36,887 nt of DNA from Myxococcales bacterium (lineage in GTDB: Bacteria; Myxococcota_A; Polyangia; Haliangiales; Haliangiaceae): assembly GCA_028287115.1 (NCBI GenBank), contig JAQBQF010000345.1:1-36887 (forward strand), written 5' to 3'. Of the stretch, positions 8,907-17,416 are shown one piece after another (position 1 is the first letter of the stretch; each line of letters begins with the position of its first letter). The position numbers and the translations under genes are program-made. The notes beneath the pieces were generated by a model. The model saw only the letters and a list, made by a program, of their open reading frames with translations. It searched no databases and had not been told where the DNA came from.

Positions 8907-10376
8907 TTAGATGCGCCCGCGAGGTATGCCCGTCAAGATTCCGCTGTAGCCGGTCAGCGGTTCCTCGACGGAGAGTCCGTGACTCGTGATCTCGTATTCG
9001 CGTAGCAAGAGGCTATGCGCACTTCGCCGCATCTTGACGACGGCTAGCACTTTTCGTAGTTGTCCCTTGAGCTCGACGTAACGCAGGAAAATGATGTTCT
9101 GTGCGAGGAACGAGATCTCCTGCGGGCTGAACTTGATGTCGTTGAACGACTCCGGAACCTCGATCGTCATGAGCACGCTGATCCCGCCGCCGGTGATGCT
9201 GCCGACCATCCGGTAGAGCGATTCGCGAAATTCTTGCCGAAAGGCCGGTGCCAGTGCGAGCTCGAGGCCACTGAGCGAATCGAGTACGAGACGCCTTGCG
9301 CCCGTCTCGGTGCATTTGTCCTGCAGCTTGCGAAGGATCTCGTCGGCGGAAAGGTCGAGCGGGAGCAGCTCCATCACCGAGAGGCTGCCGTCTCGGACCT
9401 GCGCCTCGAGGTCGAACCCGAGGCCCTTGGCGCGCGAGAGATAGTCCTCGTAGTGCTCCTCGAACACGGCAAGCACGGCGTGCTCACCGCGACCTGCGCC
9501 CTCCGACAGGAAGTGGGTACACAACACGGTCTTTCCGACACCGGACGGTCCGGAGATGAGCGTCGCGTCGCCGGCGGGGAGTCCGCCGCTTAGCATCTCG
9601 TCGAGGCGTGGGATCCCGAACCCGCAGCGATGCATCCCGTCGAACGCCCCCAGGCCCTTGAGGCGCTTCGGCACCCGTGGAAAGATCTGGATACCGTCTC
9701 GATCGATCCGGAACGAGTGCCGCCCGGCCAAGGTCGCCATGCCGCGCATCTTCGTGATCTCGAGGCGGCGCAACATCGACTGCTGGTCTCGCACCTGGGT
9801 CAACAGCACGATCGAGTCCGCGATCGTCAGGATCGGGTTGTCTTGGAGCTCGCCGGATTCCTGTTCGGCGATCAAGAACGAGGTTACTTGCCACGCCGCG
9901 AGCTGAAGTGTGAGCTCGTGCAGAAACCGCAGCAGCGATCCTTTCGCGCTGTCACTGGCGGCATGCGCGTGGACGAGGGTACGGAACGAATCGATCGCGA
10001 TGACTGCCGGCTTGAATTCCGCGACGGCGTCGACCATGCGGCCCAGCACATCCTGGAGATCGCCGTCGAGCGCTTCGGTGCTGAGATCGATGAAGCGGAC
10101 CGCCGTGCCGAGCTTCGCCAGATCGAAGAAGCCCATCTGTTGCTGATAGCGCAGCATCTTGAGGGGCGGCTCCCCGATGATCGTGAAGTACAAAGCCGGG
10201 CGCTCGGATGTCGCATTCGCGAACAGCATCTGATGGACCAGGGTCGTCTTGCCGGCGCCCGGCACTCCGACAATCAGGTTGAGCGAGAATTCCGGAATGC
10301 CTCCTCCGCAGACCTCGTCGAGTCCAGGAACGCCAGTCGACAGGAGCCTGATCGGGACGTGCTCGCGTGCGGGCAT
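8907..10376 (-). CDS. KaiC-like double-domain RecA-fold ATPase
   Basis: 489 residues from ATG 10376, chosen because GGAG lies 9 bases upstream and because longer starts run into the preceding gene. Domain CI (about 5-235) has Walker A GVPGAGKTT (37-45) and a Walker B in AVIAIDSFRTL. The usual EE pair after the first beta-strand reads GE in CI. Domain CII (about 245-489) has GPSGVGKTVL, an intact FEE and RLVLDSLSG. The clock-KaiC autophosphorylation region corresponds to FSPQEISFLAQNII; by eye, the Ser431 equivalent is kept and Thr432 is Phe. No kaiA or kaiB is nearby. It is therefore probably a signalling KaiC homologue working with the adjacent kinases, not a circadian clock. Confidence 0.9.
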   Translation of the reverse strand: MPAREHVPIRLLSTGVPGLDEVCGGGIPEFSLNLIVGVPGAGKTTLVHQMLFANATSERPALYFTIIGEPPLKMLRYQQQMGFFDLAKLGTAVRFIDLSTEALDGDLQDVLGRMVDAVAEFKPAVIAIDSFRTLVHAHAASDSAKGSLLRFLHELTLQLAAWQVTSFLIAEQESGELQDNPILTIADSIVLLTQVRDQQSMLRRLEITKMRGMATLAGRHSFRIDRDGIQIFPRVPKRLKGLGAFDGMHRCGFGIPRLDEMLSGGLPAGDATLISGPSGVGKTVLCTHFLSEGAGRGEHAVLAVFEEHYEDYLSRAKGLGFDLEAQVRDGSLSVMELLPLDLSADEILRKLQDKCTETGARRLVLDSLSGLELALAPAFRQEFRESLYRMVGSITGGGISVLMTIEVPESFNDIKFSPQEISFLAQNIIFLRYVELKGQLRKVLAVVKMRRSAHSLLLREYEITSHGLSVEEPLTGYSGILTGIPRGRI

Positions 10377-10396
10377 GATTGGCTGCTCCGGGAGGA

Positions 10397-10828
10397 TTAG
10401 GTCTCGAGAGGCGTCTGCGCCCACGCTCTGTGAATTAATCGGATCGTCAGCGACTCCCCGATGAAATCTGAGAGCAGCGCCAACACGGCGCCGACACATC
10501 GGATCACGCAATCGAGGACGAGCTCTCGACTCTCCCGCTCGAGGATCGCGGCCAGTCTACTGGGCGCCGGACGTAAGCCCGCCACCATCGTCTCGGCATC
10601 GAGCCAAGGACAATCGGCCGTCGTATCGTACAGCGCGCGCTCCACCACCGCGGCAAACCCGCCTTGCCCGATGACGGTCGACATCTCGACGTAGATCCGC
10701 TCGAACGTTCGCTCGATAGCCGTGGCGAGCTCGTGCGGTGCCGCGCGACCGCGGGCGTCCAGCTCGAAGACCTGCCGGGCGAGGTCGAGGAACTGGGTCG
10801 GCGGCGTCCCCACGATAGAAGCAACCAT
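10397..10828 (-). CDS. Small helical protein of unknown function in the KaiC operon
   Basis: 143 residues from ATG 10828. The in-frame extension to 10924 is Arg-rich and not protein-like, so I rejected it. The protein is predicted all-helical, with a run of Leu/Val/Ile helices and the C-terminal phrase LSDFIGESLTIRLIHRAW. No membrane signal and no metal motif is seen. It ends 20 bases before the KaiC-like start and belongs to the same operon as the ATPase and the PAS kinase. The C-terminal GESLTIRL pattern reminds me of short proteins found beside signalling kinases in other proteobacteria, but I cannot name the family. A role as adaptor or sensor for the KaiC-like protein is an inference from context. 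Confidence 0.6.
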   Translation of the reverse strand: MVASIVGTPPTQFLDLARQVFELDARGRAAPHELATAIERTFERIYVEMSTVIGQGGFAAVVERALYDTTADCPWLDAETMVAGLRPAPSRLAAILERESRELVLDCVIRCVGAVLALLSDFIGESLTIRLIHRAWAQTPLET

Positions 10829-11148
10829 CTGATTGGTAGCAAGGCAACCGGCAATGGACGCGTGGGGCCGCCGAGCTGCGCTCCCGAATGAAGCCGTTCG
10901 GCTCCGCCGTCGCCGACGATCCACGAGCCAGGTTACGCGTGAGCGCGGAGCGCACGTAGGTCACCCGGGCGCACGAGCAGAACGATGAACCACGGAATCC
11001 CCGGAGGCGAATGATCGCTGCTTGTTCGCAGGACGGAAGAATCGATCGGCGCATGATCGAGCGCACATCGCCGGTGTTCTCGCGTCGTCGTCGGCAGCGA
11101 TGGACCGGCGAATGCAATGCAGCGATGGACCGGCGAATGCAATGCAGC
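10829..11148. promoter_or_regulatory. Divergent intergenic region between KaiC operon and large histidine kinase
   Basis: These 320 bases separate the starts of two divergent signalling transcripts and must hold both promoters. I see no convincing -35/-10 or -24/-12 pair by eye. The right end is occupied by a perfect tandem duplication described separately. Open frames crossing it on either strand are Arg-rich shadows. Confidence 0.5.
11096..11145 (+). repeat. Perfect 25-bp tandem duplication just before a start codon
   Basis: Two identical 25-bp copies (11096-11120 and 11121-11145), each beginning AGCGATGGACCGG and ending AATGCAATGC, are followed by a further AGC. They end three bases before the likely ATG at 11149. 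Each copy contains ATGCAATGC, itself a short direct repeat. Because 25 is not a multiple of three, the duplication is unlikely to be coding. It could be a pair of regulator sites or a slippage-prone leader. Confidence 0.8.
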
Positions 11149-13755
11149 ATGACGATGGACTACGAGCATCGGGCGAGTGCGGCCGAGGAGGATTCTCGGG
11201 ACGAGGACACGGTGCAGTCGCACCGTTCGGAGAGCAGCAAGTTCATCGACGCCCACCGCGCTGACATTCTCGCAGGGTGGGAAACAGCCTTCCGGACGAT
11301 GCCGATCGCACGAGAGCTCGATCGGGCGGCCCTCATGGACCACGTTCCGGACGTGCTCGAGGAGATCGCGAATGTCACCGACGAGATCTCGCTCGGAGGC
11401 ACGCCGCGAGCGGACGGTACGGCCGCGATGCATGCCATCGATCGGCTGATCGAGGGCTTCGATGTTGCCCAGGTCGTCATCGAGCTCGGAATCCTTCGGG
11501 ATTGCATCATGCGCGTGTGGGAAGACCGGATGGTCGGTCCCGAGGACTTTCTCCACCTTCGCGTGCTCAACCAAGCAATCGATCACACGGCGGCAGCCGT
11601 CGTCGAGCACTACACGACGGCACGCGATCGCACGCTGCAGGTACTCGATCGAATCGCGAATGCCGTGCTCGGGAGCCGTGGACTCGATGCGCTCCTGAAT
11701 CGCCTGCTCGATATCCTGAGCGAGAGCACGACGGCGGTCGATGTTGCGGCGATTCTCGTCCACGAAGGTGACCTGCTTCGCATGCGTGCCTCGAGAGGAT
11801 TCGACGAAGCGACTGTCGAGCACCGTCAGCGGATCGGAGAGGGCTTCGCCGGCACCATTGCCGCGGAGGCCAAGCCGCGCGAGCTGAGGTCTGCCTGGAA
11901 GGATCCGATCGTTCAGATTCGGGCTATTCGCGAGTCGCGCGTGCGAGCGCTCTACGGCGTTCCCCTCGTCGAAGGAGGCCAGGTTGTCGCGGTCGCCTAT
12001 ATGGGGTCACGGACCACGGAGGAGTTCTCGCGCGAGGACAAGTTTCTGTTCGGGATGATCGCGGAGCGCGCCGCTTCGGCGATCTTTCAGCACATCCTGC
12101 GTGAAGCCGCCGAACGAACCGCGAGGGTCTTACGCGAACGCGAGCTCGAGTTTCGCGGCCTGGCCGATAATATCTCGCAGCTCGCATGGATCGCCGACGA
12201 ACGTGGGGAGCCGTATTGGTACAACCGCCGGTGGCTCGAATTCACCGGTGTCTCTCTCGACCGGATGGAAGCTGCGGGGCCGGAGCAGTTCGTTCATGCC
12301 GACCACCTGAGACGCGTGCTCGACGGATACTCGCAGGCGGTGGCGCAGGGCGTGCCGTGGGAGGACACGTTTCCGATGCGCGGCAAAGATGGTCGCTGTC
12401 GTTGGTTTCTGACGCGAGCGATTCCGATACGCGACAGCGGCAGGGTCGTTCGGTGGTTCGGCACCAATACCGATGTCACCGATCAACGGTTTCTCGACGA
12501 GGCGACCAAGGTCCTCAACGCCTCTCTCGACTACAACCACACGCTCGAGCAGCTCGCACGTCTCGCCGTGCCCGCCCTCGCGGACTGGTGCATCGTCGAT
12601 CTGGTGGAGCAGGGCTCGTTGCGTCGTGTCGTGACCTGGCACGTCGATCCCGACAAGCTCGAGCTCGCGCGCGAGATTGCACGCAAGTACCCGCCGAACC
12701 TCGACCAGCCGCAGGGTGTCGCCGAGGTGATCCGGACGGGCGCGACGGTGTTTGCAGCGGAGATCGTCGATGCTGCGCTCATCAGGTATGCAGAGGGCGA
12801 CCAAGAGCACCTCGACGCGATCCGCGCGTTTCACCTGAGGTCGTTGATCATCGCGCCGTTGTCCGCCCGCGGCCGCACGCTTGGAACCATCACGCTCATG
12901 TTCACCGCCGATTCCGACCGCCGATATAGTCCGGCCGATATTAACCTCGCGAACGAGCTCGGTCGCCGCGCGGGCATCGCCGTGGACAACGCCCGGCTCT
13001 ACGAGCTCTCGCAGCAGGCGGTGCGAGACCGCGAGCAAGCGCTGCGGTGGCGCGAAGAGGTCCTCGCGATCGTGTCTCATGATCTCCGCGGTCCCCTCGC
13101 CACCATCGAGCTCGTCGCCTCGAACGTGATGGAGGAGCTCGCGAGCGTGCCGCACGTGCGCAAGCAGCTCGAAGGAATTCAGCGCTCGGGTGGTCGCATG
13201 GATCGGATGATCAACGACCTCCTCGATGTCGCCACCATCCAGGCGAAAGGGCTCACGCTCAACAAGACCATCGAGGAGCCCGAGCGAATCCTGGCGAGCA
13301 TCGTCGAGACCTACGAACCGATCGCGGCACAGAAAGGCATGACGCTCGAGTACCAGAGCGAGCTCGGACCCGTGAAGCTGCTGTGCGACCGCGATCGGAT
13401 CGAGCAAGTGTTCAGTAACTTGCTGGGCAACGCGCTGAAGTACTGTCGCCCCGCCGACACGATCACGCTGTGTGCCCGGCTCGTCGATGGTGCCGTGGAG
13501 CTCAGCGTGGCCGACACGGGGCCGGGGATTCCGCCGGACGAGCTTCCATATCTGTTCGATCCGTACTGGGCGGCGAAGCGTCCCGCGGTCAAAAAAGGAA
13601 CCGGCCTCGGCCTGTACATCTGCAAGGCGATCGTCGAAGCGCATGGCGGCAAGCTGTGGGTCGACAGCGCGATGGGCAGCGGCACGACCTTTCGCTTCGC
13701 GCTTCCTTTGCCATCCGAGACCGGCGCGCGCTCGACCACATATACAAGTGCATAG
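11149..13755 (+). CDS. Multi-sensor histidine kinase (RsbRD-N, GAF, PAS, GAF, HisKA, HATPase)
   Basis: 868 residues from ATG 11149 (ATG 11155 is also possible); upstream in-frame starts would translate the tandem repeat and an Arg-rich leader. In order: an RsbRD-type N-terminal helical sensor (about 27-155; ILAGWETAFRTMPIARELDR), GAF1 (about 170-325), PAS (about 335-445; ISQLAWIADERGEPYWYNRR), GAF2 (about 455-620), HisKA with H644 in AIVSHDLRGPLATIEL, and HATPase_c (about 740-860) with a complete N-box (NLLGNALKY), DTGPGIPP and GTGLGLYI. No membrane helices are seen, so it is a cytosolic sensor, probably of small ligands or redox state. There is no attached receiver. The KaiC operon is divergent; the Ehr operon begins 97 bases downstream on the same strand. 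Confidence 0.93.
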   Translation: MTMDYEHRASAAEEDSRDEDTVQSHRSESSKFIDAHRADILAGWETAFRTMPIARELDRAALMDHVPDVLEEIANVTDEISLGGTPRADGTAAMHAIDRLIEGFDVAQVVIELGILRDCIMRVWEDRMVGPEDFLHLRVLNQAIDHTAAAVVEHYTTARDRTLQVLDRIANAVLGSRGLDALLNRLLDILSESTTAVDVAAILVHEGDLLRMRASRGFDEATVEHRQRIGEGFAGTIAAEAKPRELRSAWKDPIVQIRAIRESRVRALYGVPLVEGGQVVAVAYMGSRTTEEFSREDKFLFGMIAERAASAIFQHILREAAERTARVLRERELEFRGLADNISQLAWIADERGEPYWYNRRWLEFTGVSLDRMEAAGPEQFVHADHLRRVLDGYSQAVAQGVPWEDTFPMRGKDGRCRWFLTRAIPIRDSGRVVRWFGTNTDVTDQRFLDEATKVLNASLDYNHTLEQLARLAVPALADWCIVDLVEQGSLRRVVTWHVDPDKLELAREIARKYPPNLDQPQGVAEVIRTGATVFAAEIVDAALIRYAEGDQEHLDAIRAFHLRSLIIAPLSARGRTLGTITLMFTADSDRRYSPADINLANELGRRAGIAVDNARLYELSQQAVRDREQALRWREEVLAIVSHDLRGPLATIELVASNVMEELASVPHVRKQLEGIQRSGGRMDRMINDLLDVATIQAKGLTLNKTIEEPERILASIVETYEPIAAQKGMTLEYQSELGPVKLLCDRDRIEQVFSNLLGNALKYCRPADTITLCARLVDGAVELSVADTGPGIPPDELPYLFDPYWAAKRPAVKKGTGLGLYICKAIVEAHGGKLWVDSAMGSGTTFRFALPLPSETGARSTTYTSA

Positions 13756-13851
13756 CGACGATCTGTCGCAGATCACGCGGGTTTGGTCGCCATCGGCCGG
13801 TGGCGTTACAATGGCGATCGCTGGTGGCAAGGGCGCGTCCTGTCCCGGCCG

Positions 13852-15843
13852 ATGCGTATGACAAGCTCTGATCTGCTGCTCACGAGCATCCCGGTCCTGT
13901 TGGCCGGGGCCTGCCTTGCCGTCGGGCTGCGCAGCAATCGCGATCGCGCGCTCGCGGCGATCGTCACGCAGGCGATCGCGACCGTGCTGGTGCTGATCGG
14001 CATCGTGCCGGTGCTCTCGGGTGGCGGCGCCATCGAGGTGATCTGGCCGTGGCCGGCCCCGATCGAGAGCATCGCGTTTCGAGTCGATTCGCTCGGTGCG
14101 TTCTTTCTCGCGTGGTCGTTGCCGATGACGCTGCTCGGGACGATCTACGCGGTCGGTTATCTGCGCCCATCGTTCGCCGGCGGACGCAACGGAGGACCGC
14201 ACTACGCGCTGCTCAACATGACGTCGATCTCGTTCGTGTTGATCTACTCGGTCCAGAACGCGCTCGTGTTCCTGCTCGGCTGGGAGATCGCGGCGGTCGC
14301 CGCGTGGCTGCTCGTGATCTGGGACTACCGCAGCCAGAAGATCCGATTCGCGGGGTTCAACTATCTGGTCTCGACGCACGTCGGGTTGTTCGTGCTCGTG
14401 GCCGCCTTCATGCTGTTGCACAGCAAGACCGGCTCGATGGACTTCGCCGAGTTCGGGACGTTTCTCGCAGGACACCCGTCGTCTCAGAGCGCGCTGTTCT
14501 TGCTGCTCGGCATCTCGTTCGCGCTGAAGTCCGCATTCTTCCCATTTCATACATGGCTGCCGCGCGCTCACTCGGCCGCGCCCGCGCACGTCTCCGCGCT
14601 GATGTCGGGAGTGATCCACAAGGCGGGCCTGTTCGGCTTCCTGCGATTCACGCTGCTGTCGGGTCGGCCGGAGGAGTGGATGGGTTGGTCGGTGCTGATC
14701 TTCGGCGGGGTGTCCGCGGTGTTCGGCGTGCTCTACACGTCTGCGCAGCGCGATCTCAAGCGGCTCCTCGGCTACTCGTCGACCGAGAATGTCGGGATCG
14801 CGGCGATGGCGTTCGGCCTGGGTTTGCTCGGGTGGGCCTGGGGCGATCCGGCGATCGCCGCGCTCGGTTTCGGCGGCGGGTTGCTTCACATCCTCAACCA
14901 CGCGCTGTTCAAGTGCTCGCTGTTTTATGCCGCGGGCGCGATCTACCGGGCGACGCACACCGTCGATCTGGAACGGCTCGGCGGGCTCGCGCGGAAGTTG
15001 CCGCGAACCGCCGTGATGTTTCTCGTCGGTGGGCTCGCGATGTCGGCGCTGCCGCCGTTCAACGGCTTCATCGGCGAGTTTCTGATCTACTCCGGGCTGC
15101 TCTCGGGCCCAGCGCCATCGGGGCAAGGCGATGTCGTGCTCGTCTGCATGGCCGCCGTGATCGCGTTCGTCGGCGCGGTGAGTGCCTTGTCATTGACGCG
15201 CGCTTTCGGGATCGCGTTTCTGGGCACGCCTCGCGATCCGGCGGTCCACACCGGCCACGAAGCGCCGCGCACGATGATCGGTCCCATGGCGATCCACACG
15301 TGCGGGATCGTCGCGCTCGGCGTCTTCCCGGGCATCGCGTTGTATCTCGTGAGGCCGGTGCTCGCGTTGTTCACGGCACACGTTCCGGGTAGTGCGCCCG
15401 ATCTGGGAGACACGCTCGCGCCGGTGGTGTGGGCATGCCGCGGTCTCGCGCTCGTGATCGCGGTCGTCGTCGCGCTCACCTGGCGCCGGCGCGCGGCGGC
15501 CCGCACGAGCGTGACCTGGGGTTGCGGCTACACGGCGGGCAATTCACGGATGCAGTACACGGGGAGCTCGTTCTCGGCGCAGCTCACCAGCTTGTTTCGG
15601 CCGGCGCTGCCGGTGATGACGCGCGAGCAGCTCCCGACCGAGCCGTTCCCGCAACACAAGTCGCATCTGTCGACCCATCACGTCGACGCCGTCGAACAGC
15701 GGATGTTCGAGGTGCTCGGCCAAGGCGAACAGTTCGTTCAAGACACGTCCGGACGGATCCCGGAACAGCCGCGATTCGCGTTCGCGGCAGGCCTCGTCGT
15801 CCTCGTGATCGTCGCGCTCGTCGCCCTAGGTCAGGGCGTGTGA
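13852..15843 (+). CDS. Ehr/hydrogenase-4 component B-like proton-channel subunit (NuoL/MrpD family)
   Basis: 663 residues and about 16 membrane helices. This is the antiporter-like subunit of group 4 hydrogenase-type complexes (HyfB/HycC). Proton-channel residues are present: Glu145 in LGWEIAAVAAWL and Lys226 in SFALKSAFFPFHTWLP, followed by SAAPAHVSALMSGVIHKAG with Lys257. A C-terminal extension resembles HyfB, with a soluble end and one last helix (about 635-655). ATG 13852 is used; ATG 13858 is nearly equivalent and neither has a good ribosome-binding site. Its TGA overlaps the next ATG (TGATG). It is the first gene of a six-gene overlapping operon and is predicted to couple electron transfer to ion movement. 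Confidence 0.9.
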   Translation: MRMTSSDLLLTSIPVLLAGACLAVGLRSNRDRALAAIVTQAIATVLVLIGIVPVLSGGGAIEVIWPWPAPIESIAFRVDSLGAFFLAWSLPMTLLGTIYAVGYLRPSFAGGRNGGPHYALLNMTSISFVLIYSVQNALVFLLGWEIAAVAAWLLVIWDYRSQKIRFAGFNYLVSTHVGLFVLVAAFMLLHSKTGSMDFAEFGTFLAGHPSSQSALFLLLGISFALKSAFFPFHTWLPRAHSAAPAHVSALMSGVIHKAGLFGFLRFTLLSGRPEEWMGWSVLIFGGVSAVFGVLYTSAQRDLKRLLGYSSTENVGIAAMAFGLGLLGWAWGDPAIAALGFGGGLLHILNHALFKCSLFYAAGAIYRATHTVDLERLGGLARKLPRTAVMFLVGGLAMSALPPFNGFIGEFLIYSGLLSGPAPSGQGDVVLVCMAAVIAFVGAVSALSLTRAFGIAFLGTPRDPAVHTGHEAPRTMIGPMAIHTCGIVALGVFPGIALYLVRPVLALFTAHVPGSAPDLGDTLAPVVWACRGLALVIAVVVALTWRRRAAARTSVTWGCGYTAGNSRMQYTGSSFSAQLTSLFRPALPVMTREQLPTEPFPQHKSHLSTHHVDAVEQRMFEVLGQGEQFVQDTSGRIPEQPRFAFAAGLVVLVIVALVALGQGV

Positions 15844-16790
15844 TGTTGCGCGTGGTCGCAAACCTCGCCGCTCTCGTCGTGATGCCGATCGTGCTCGCCG
15901 GCGTGATCAATCGCGTGAAGTCGCTGTGGGCCGGGCGGCGAGGGCCACCGATCCTCCAGCTCGCATACGATCTGCGCCGGCTCGTTCGCAAGACGCCTGT
16001 CTACAGCGCCGTGACGACGCCGGTATTTCGGATCGGACCGGCGATCGTGCTCGCGATGGCAGTCGTCTCCGCGTTGATCGTGCCGCTCGTCGGAGCGCGA
16101 CCGATCGCGTCCTTCGACTTCGATTTCGTGTGGTTCGCGTACGTGTGGGGCTTCGGCCGGATCGCGCTGATGCTCGGCGCCCTCGACACCGGCAGCTCGT
16201 TCGAAGGCATGGGCGCTTCGCGCGAAGCGACGTTCTCGGTCGTTCTCGAGCCGGTGCTGTTCCTCGTGATCGGCGCGCTGTGCCTGCACGGGGGAACGCG
16301 CACGTTCTATCAAGCGCTGATTCCTCAGCTCGACAACACCGCCGCGTTCACGATGTGGATCGCGGCGATCGTCGCGATGGTGATCGTGGTCCAGGTCGAA
16401 GCCGCGCGGATGCCGATCGACGATCCGACGACGCATCTCGAGCTCACGATGGTCCACGAGGTCCAGATCCTCGATCACAGCGGTCCCGAGCTGGCGATGC
16501 TGCAGCTCGGCGCTGCGATCAAGCTCTTCGTCGGCGTGTCGGCGATCGCGGCCTTGGTCAATCCATGGGCGGGCTCGACGCTGATCGTCACGGCCTCCCC
16601 GCTGCGGGGGTTCAACGGCATCATCGTGCATCTCGCGCTGTGTCTCGGGATCGCGATCGCGATCGGCCTGAGCGAGTCGGTGATCGCGCGGATCAAGCTG
16701 CGCGTGATTCCGCAATACGTGGTCATCGCGCTGATCGCATCGGCGGTCGCGCTGCTCGCCATGCTCGGGAGAACGGGCGGTCACGGATGA
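15843..16790 (+). CDS. Ehr/hydrogenase-4 component C-like membrane anchor (NuoH family)
   Basis: 315 residues and about 8 membrane helices. This is the NuoH/HyfC-type subunit that anchors the peripheral arm. The cytoplasmic loop phrase EAARMPIDDPTTHLELTMVHE starting at Glu187 is diagnostic of the group 4 hydrogenase branch (complex I NuoH differs here). Acidic residues Asp193, Asp194 and Glu200 would line the connecting ion path. N-terminal RRGPPILQLAYDLRRLVRK is the cytoplasmic loop also seen in HyfC. ATG 15843 shares its A with the preceding TGA, and the gene's TGA overlaps the next ATG. Longer in-frame starts lie inside the upstream gene and were rejected. Confidence 0.9.
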   Translation: MLRVVANLAALVVMPIVLAGVINRVKSLWAGRRGPPILQLAYDLRRLVRKTPVYSAVTTPVFRIGPAIVLAMAVVSALIVPLVGARPIASFDFDFVWFAYVWGFGRIALMLGALDTGSSFEGMGASREATFSVVLEPVLFLVIGALCLHGGTRTFYQALIPQLDNTAAFTMWIAAIVAMVIVVQVEAARMPIDDPTTHLELTMVHEVQILDHSGPELAMLQLGAAIKLFVGVSAIAALVNPWAGSTLIVTASPLRGFNGIIVHLALCLGIAIAIGLSESVIARIKLRVIPQYVVIALIASAVALLAMLGRTGGHG

Positions 16791-17416
16791 GCCCGCTCCT
16801 GATCGGATACCTCGGCGTGATCCTGGTGCCGCTGTTCGTCGCGTCATGGCGGCTGAGCCTCGTCGGCCTGATGGGGCAGGGCTTGCTCCTCGCGTGGATC
16901 AGCTACCGGCTCGATCCGGCCGTCGACACCGTCGATGTCTGGGTGAGCCTCGTCGACTTCGTCGTCGTCCGCGGGCTCGGTGCACCGATCGCGCTCTACG
17001 CCGTGCTGCGCGCCCAGCGGGCATCGGCACGCAATGACGTGATGCCGCCGAATCTGATGTCGTGGACGCTCGCGATCGTCCTCGTGCTGGTCGCGTTTCG
17101 GTTTGCCGACCTGATCGTCAAGGCACCTGGCGACGATCAGACGTTCGTCGCGGTCGCGACCGCGGCCTTGCTGCTCGGGTTTCTCGTGCTCGCGACGCAG
17201 ACCGGTCCGTTCAGTCAGATGATGGGAGCGCTGCGGATCGAAAACGCGATCGCGCTGTTCGAGCTCGGCGGGCCGCACGATCAGGAGGGACTCGGCCTCC
17301 GGATCGGCCAGACCTCGCTCGTCGTCACCACGATCCTGCTGTTCCGCTGGTACCTGCATACCTTACCGCGCCAGGCCGCGGCCAAGGCAAGTGCCGTCGA
17401 GGGACCAACCTCATGA
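16787..17416 (+). CDS. Ehr/hydrogenase-4 component E-like membrane subunit
   Basis: 209 residues and about 6 membrane helices. The gene position between HyfC- and HyfF-like genes, and strings such as GALRIENAIALFELG (about 163-177), fit HyfE, which corresponds to a NuoK-like unit with an N-terminal extension. The conserved Glu in IENAIAL (NuoK-like) is present. ATG 16787 overlaps the previous TGA by four bases (ATGA), as does its own stop with the following start at 17413. The role is membrane-arm ion translocation or structure. Homology is weaker than for neighbouring subunits, but the context leaves little doubt. Confidence 0.85.
   Translation: MSPLLIGYLGVILVPLFVASWRLSLVGLMGQGLLLAWISYRLDPAVDTVDVWVSLVDFVVVRGLGAPIALYAVLRAQRASARNDVMPPNLMSWTLAIVLVLVAFRFADLIVKAPGDDQTFVAVATAALLLGFLVLATQTGPFSQMMGALRIENAIALFELGGPHDQEGLGLRIGQTSLVVTTILLFRWYLHTLPRQAAAKASAVEGPTS

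Noticed and set aside
8907..10376. Circadian clock operon
   Set aside because: No kaiA or kaiB in the window, and the Thr432-equivalent phosphosite appears to be Phe.
10829..10924. N-terminal extension of the small KaiC-operon protein
   Set aside because: Arg-rich, low-information sequence running into the divergent regulatory region.
11096..11145. CRISPR repeat
   Set aside because: Only two copies, directly adjacent with no spacer and no cas genes.
13760..13774. Terminator after the large histidine kinase
   Set aside because: A six-base stem (GATCTG/CAGATC) with no T-tract is too weak to call.
12130..15126. 998-codon open frame on the minus strand
   Set aside because: Arg/Gln/His/Asp-rich low-complexity translation antisense to a clear histidine kinase and HyfB-like gene; typical of high-GC DNA.
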